Shown here: positions 60,987-64,000 of the stretch, piece after piece | Layout: each line of letters starts with the position of its first letter | How positions within the stretch are numbered: the stretch's first letter is position 1 | Origin: Candidatus Woesearchaeota archaeon | GTDB taxonomy: Archaea > Nanobdellota > Nanobdellia > Woesearchaeales > GW2011-AR4 | Direction: 5' to 3' | Length of the DNA stretch: 64,000 nt | Assembly (NCBI GenBank): GCA_016185755.1 | Contig: JACPMX010000011.1 | Location: 62,001 to 126,000, forward strand | Translations under genes and position numbers: made by a program | The notes under the pieces: model-generated | Database searches by the model: none | Told to the model about the DNA's origin: nothing | Seen by the model: only the letters and a program-made list of their open reading frames with translations

Positions 60987-62630
60987 ATGCAAAATCAAGT
61001 ACAGCCGATATTCATTTTGCCTGAAGGCACGCAGAGAAGCATAGGGAGAGATGCACAGAGAAACAACATAATGGCTGCCAAGCTGGTGGCTGAAACTGTG
61101 AGGACAACTCTTGGACCAAAGGGAATGGACAAGATGATTGTCGATTCCACGGGAGACATCACTATTACAAACGACGGCGTCACAATTCTTGAAGAGATGC
61201 AGATCGAGCATCCAAGCGCAAAGATGATTGTCGAAGTTGCCAAGACACAGGAGAACGAAGTCGGAGACGGGACAACAACTGCCGTTGTTCTTGCAGGAGA
61301 ATTATTGAAGAATGCAGAAGAGCTGCTTGACCAGGATGTACATCCTGCAATCCTTGCAAGAGGATTCAGATTAGCTGCCATAAAAGCAAACGAAATTCTT
61401 GAGAGCATTTCAGAGCCCATTTCAGAGAAAGACGACAGGATGCTGAGGCAGATTGCCATGACTGCCATGACCGGAAAAGGGGCAGAGACTGCAAAGGAAA
61501 AACTGAGCGAGATAACCGTAAGGGCTGTCAAGGAAGTTATGGACAAAGGCGAATCAAATGTCATTGACAAAGACAACATAAAGCTGGAGAAAAAAGCCGG
61601 AGGCAGAGTTGAAGAGACAGAGCTGGTGCAGGGGCTTGTTTTGGACAAGGAAAGAGCGAATGACTCTATGCCGAAATCCGTTAAAAATGCAAAAATCCTG
61701 CTGATTGACTCCGCCTTGGAGATAAAAAACACAACTACAAGCGCAAAAATAAAGATAAAGGCGCCTTCGCAGATGCAGACTTTCCTCGACCAGGAGGAAA
61801 AAATGCTCAAGGAGATGTCCGAAAAGATAGCAAAGACAGGCGCGAATGTTGTTTTCTGCCAGAAGGGAATTGATGATATTGTGCAGCACTTCCTGGCCAA
61901 AAAGGGAATTTATGCCGCAAGAAGAGTAAAGGAGTCCGACATGAAGGCCCTTGTCAGGGCCACAGGCGCCTCAATCGCTTCAAACATTGATGATGTTGCT
62001 GAAAAAGACCTGGGAAAAGCCGGGCTTGTTGAGGAAGTCAAGATTGGCGACGACAGCATGACTTTCGTAAGGGAATGCAAAAATCCAAAATCCGTTACAA
62101 TTCTTATAAAAGGCTCGACAGAGCACATAGTTGACGAGACCAAGAGGGCAATAGAGGATGCTATTGGGGATGTCTCATCTGCTTTGCGCGACGGAAAAGT
62201 CGTTGCAGGCGCAGGCTCAACCGAGATAGAGCTTGCAAGGCAGCTGAGGAAATTTTCCGAATCGCTTAGCGGAAGGGAGCAGCTTGCTGCAAAGGCTTTT
62301 GCAAATGCGATTGAAGTGATACCGAGGACTTTGGCTGAGAACGCGGGCCTTGACCCAATTGATGTTTTGACTGATTTGAGGGCAGCCCATGACAGGAAGC
62401 AGAAATGGGCAGGCATTGATGTTTTCACAGGCAAGGTGATTGATGCATGGGGCAAAGGGGTGATTGAGCCTTTGAAGATGAAAACCCAGGCAATAAGCTC
62501 TGCATCCGAAGTTGCAATCATGATTTTAAGGATAGACGATGTTGTCGCAGGCTCGAAGAAGGAAGCTCCACAGATGCCGCCCGGAATGGGCGGAATGGGG
62601 GGCATGGGCGGGATGCCGCCGATGATGTAG
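60987..62630 (+). CDS. thsA: Thermosome subunit (group II chaperonin)
   Basis: A 547-residue chaperonin: [40 protein letters not shown], the ATPase [15 protein letters not shown], and a C-terminal [13 protein letters not shown] tail. It forms the double-ring folding machine. Only one subunit is present in the window. It has a TTTAAATA box (60946-60953) and a GAGGG ribosome region, implying a strong promoter. The flanking fusion gene is divergent. Confidence 0.96.
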   Translation: MQNQVQPIFILPEGTQRSIGRDAQRNNIMAAKLVAETVRTTLGPKGMDKMIVDSTGDITITNDGVTILEEMQIEHPSAKMIVEVAKTQENEVGDGTTTAVVLAGELLKNAEELLDQDVHPAILARGFRLAAIKANEILESISEPISEKDDRMLRQIAMTAMTGKGAETAKEKLSEITVRAVKEVMDKGESNVIDKDNIKLEKKAGGRVEETELVQGLVLDKERANDSMPKSVKNAKILLIDSALEIKNTTTSAKIKIKAPSQMQTFLDQEEKMLKEMSEKIAKTGANVVFCQKGIDDIVQHFLAKKGIYAARRVKESDMKALVRATGASIASNIDDVAEKDLGKAGLVEEVKIGDDSMTFVRECKNPKSVTILIKGSTEHIVDETKRAIEDAIGDVSSALRDGKVVAGAGSTEIELARQLRKFSESLSGREQLAAKAFANAIEVIPRTLAENAGLDPIDVLTDLRAAHDRKQKWAGIDVFTGKVIDAWGKGVIEPLKMKTQAISSASEVAIMILRIDDVVAGSKKEAPQMPPGMGGMGGMGGMPPMM

Positions 62631-62668
62631 AAAGCTTTAAATATAACCAACTCAAAATAAACATAAAT

Positions 62669-62737
62669 ATGGCACAAAGCAATAAATTAACTTTAAGTAT
62701 TCTGATTTTGCTAGTGCTGATTATCGTGGTGCTGTAA
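62669..62737 (+). CDS. 22-residue single-span membrane peptide
   Basis: It starts MAQSNKLTLSIL, and the remaining ten residues are Leu, Val and Ile to the stop. A TTTAAATA box at 62636-62643 lies about 29 bp before its ATG, the same spacing as smc and leuA. It is therefore a plausible leaderless membrane microprotein between the thermosome and a hypothetical gene. No other evidence of translation exists. Confidence 0.5.
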   Translation: MAQSNKLTLSILILLVLIIVVL

Positions 62738-62788
62738 AGCCCACCTTTGATTTTTAAAATTCTATAAAACGATTAAAGGTGAAAAAAC

Positions 62789-63388
62789 ATGACTACCCCT
62801 AATGCTACGGAAACTGGAAATGCAGAGCTTTCTGATATAACAAATGCTGCCTTTAAGGCCATGAAGCAAACAAATGGCTTGCACGTCATAGATATGCCTA
62901 GAAATGGAAATGGGCATGCTGCATACCCTATGACAACCCAGACCCATGCTGATAAAGATAATTTAGCTAAGGCACAAAAGCAAAAATATAATGGCCTTAC
63001 AGAGGATGGGTGGAGATTTGTACAGAAAGTCGGGGCACCTCACTTTAACAGGCGAAGAAGAGAGATGGCCGGGTATAAAAAAATAGGGACTGCCGTTCGA
63101 ATAAACTACTCTGCCCATTCAATTGATATTCCAGTACCGGAAGGAAACCTGAAGCTTGTGGTTTTCAGGCCTTCAGACAGAAACGAATTGGTTGGAACAT
63201 TCACAAAAATTAATCCAAAATATGCCGGGCTATATGGGGGTTACCAGAGCATTGGAGACGCGGTGGCGAGCAATGATTTTAGAATATTCAGGACCTACAG
63301 GGTGCCCGACGGAGTGGAAAGACTAACCCTTCCTATGCCAACCATGTATGATGGATTGGGGCGCCAAGTGAATTATAGGACAAAATGA
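62789..63388 (+). CDS. Hypothetical protein
   Basis: A 199-residue protein with a Thr/Asn/Ala-rich N-terminus, a Lys/Arg-rich middle (FNRRRREMAGYKKIG) and beta strands toward the C-terminus (LKLVVFRPSD, LTLPMPTMYDG). No signal peptide. Not recognised. A GGTGA sequence eight bases before the ATG at 62789 fits a ribosome site. Confidence 0.6.
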   Translation: MTTPNATETGNAELSDITNAAFKAMKQTNGLHVIDMPRNGNGHAAYPMTTQTHADKDNLAKAQKQKYNGLTEDGWRFVQKVGAPHFNRRRREMAGYKKIGTAVRINYSAHSIDIPVPEGNLKLVVFRPSDRNELVGTFTKINPKYAGLYGGYQSIGDAVASNDFRIFRTYRVPDGVERLTLPMPTMYDGLGRQVNYRTK

Positions 63389-63535
63389 AAATGCAAAATA
63401 AACTATCAATAAGCCAAAGTTCAATAATAGCTATAGATGATATCCTTATTTCAATTATTATCTAAAAAGGCCGATTTTTCTGGCCTGAATAAAAATGGTG
63501 AGATAAAGCTATAAGACAAGAATGGAGGTTAAAAA
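63389..63535 (+). other. Short non-coding gap with small hairpin
   Basis: Only AT-rich sequence and a 5-bp AGGCC/GGCCT hairpin (63469-63473 with 63483-63487) are visible. A ribosome site GGAGGT near 63525 serves the next gene. Confidence 0.5.
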
Positions 63536-63886
63536 ATGACAGGCCCATGTTTAGAAGTAGCAATGGAAACTGCAAGAAAACAAGAAATTATGGGTATGCA
63601 GGCTATAGAACTTAATCCTTTAGGCGGAACTTACCCTATCCTATTTAAAGGCAATACTCCAAAATGGGTGGTGCCTGTAGACGGTTATCGGCCAGCGAGT
63701 GTAGAATTACTGCCAAGAAGAAAACGCGGCGATGCAAGAAAACACCATAAAGTACCGGATGGAGCAACAGGCGTGTTTTTTCCGGACTTTCATTACGAGC
63801 ATGATGGAAACGGAAAATCGAAACCAGATTATGGCAATCCAAGATTCATACCCTTCCATGATTTTATTGGAAGCCCAACTGCATAA
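63536..63886 (+). CDS. Hypothetical protein
   Basis: A 116-residue protein starting MTGPCLEVAMETARKQE, with a basic RRKRGDARKHHK stretch and several Pro/Gly-rich turns (PDFHYEHDGNG). It has a good GGAGGT ribosome site six bases before the ATG. No family is recognised. It is followed immediately by a very short ORF and a partial gene. Confidence 0.6.
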   Translation: MTGPCLEVAMETARKQEIMGMQAIELNPLGGTYPILFKGNTPKWVVPVDGYRPASVELLPRRKRGDARKHHKVPDGATGVFFPDFHYEHDGNGKSKPDYGNPRFIPFHDFIGSPTA

Positions 63887-63887
63887 A

Positions 63888-63950
63888 ATGCCCTCAAAAT
63901 TCCAGACAATAAACCTTAATGATCTGATGGAAGAATTCAAGGAAAAGTGA
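63888..63950 (+). CDS. 20-residue micro-ORF
   Basis: An ATG one base after the preceding stop encodes MPSKFQTINLNDLMEEFKEK and stops at 63950, one base before the next ATG. The tight packing suggests translational coupling. It may be a real small protein or chance; it is shorter than can be judged by sequence alone. Confidence 0.3.
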   Translation: MPSKFQTINLNDLMEEFKEK

Positions 63951-63951
63951 A

Positions 63952-64000
63952 ATGAGAGAGTATCCTCTTCATCTTGGTAAAATGTCCCAGCCAAAAGGCT
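63952..64000 (+). CDS. Partial gene at window end
   Basis: An ATG at 63952 opens a frame reading MREYPLHLGKMSQPKG that runs off the window. It follows a short ORF by one base. Too little is present to assign a family. Confidence 0.4.
   Translation, partial: MREYPLHLGKMSQPKG

Noticed and set aside
63732-63950. A 72-codon frame overlapping the gene at 63536.
   Set aside because: It is out of frame with a gene that has a clear ribosome site; only its terminal 20 codons are kept as a possible micro-ORF.

Overview
The window is archaeal and most resembles a DPANN genome, probably woesearchaeote-like; that lineage is inferred from gene content, not proven. Archaeal markers are Spt5, SecE, an archaeal L11, TFE, a thermosome subunit, archaeal AlaRS, NreA with a C-terminal PCNA-binding motif, DTD2, TruD, archaeal Cmk and Elp3, plus two tRNA genes with bulge-helix-bulge introns. 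Many genes have a TATA box close to TTTAAATA about 26-30 nt before the start codon, which implies leaderless mRNAs and helped choose several starts.

Layout. 1-2.8 kb: a partial gene, endonuclease IV, two membrane proteins, a 12-codon Cys-Cys micro-ORF and a glutaredoxin. 2.8-6 kb: an AT-rich defence island made of an IS200-type tnpA element abutting a type II restriction-modification system (HaeII-like endonuclease, C5 methyltransferase, Vsr repair nuclease). 6-14.3 kb: a carbon/nitrogen block (glutamate dehydrogenase, pyruvate kinase, malic enzyme, dihydrolipoamide dehydrogenase-like protein, fumarase/aspartase, malate dehydrogenase) that can link glutamate, aspartate, fumarate, malate, oxaloacetate and pyruvate. 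14.4-19.6 kb: a translation-factor-like protein, AlaRS, 2-isopropylmalate synthase behind a leucine-rich leader ORF, and a separate protein resembling the synthase regulatory domain. 19.7-30.5 kb: NreA, an ArsR-type regulator facing a three-gene small-protein operon, a DHH phosphoesterase, SMC, a glycosyltransferase, a repeat-tailed coiled coil and a Nudix protein.

30.6-34.8 kb: a LAGLIDADG endonuclease gene running into tRNA-Gly (25-nt intron in the T arm), a YchF-like GTPase, tRNA-Thr (12-nt intron) and adenylate kinase. 34.8-46.7 kb: a zinc-peptidase-like protein, a secreted protein, TruD, bacterial-type GAPDH, PolX, Nudix, TFE, GDPD, an RNA m5C methyltransferase and a patatin-like protein. 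46.8-58.6 kb: Elp3, a Ca-type P-ATPase, DTD2, then the classic archaeal ftsZ-secE-spt5-rpl11 order, FKBP and Cmk. 58.6-64 kb: a large structured RNA candidate, an HTH regulator, a methyltransferase-like/degenerate-kinase fusion, the thermosome and several unrecognised small genes.

The most promising new signals are: (1) the leaderless leucine leader peptide ahead of leuA, whose Leu codons can pair with the leuA Shine-Dalgarno; (2) a roughly 165-nt elongated RNA fold at 58.66-58.83 kb; (3) a 26-bp hairpin with an alternative pairing in the TFE leader; (4) two covarying hairpin pairs, found in swapped order, beside gap and polX; (5) the T-arm tRNA intron next to a homing-endonuclease gene; and (6) an AUU start candidate for the restriction enzyme. 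No CRISPR array, rRNA or complete prophage was seen.
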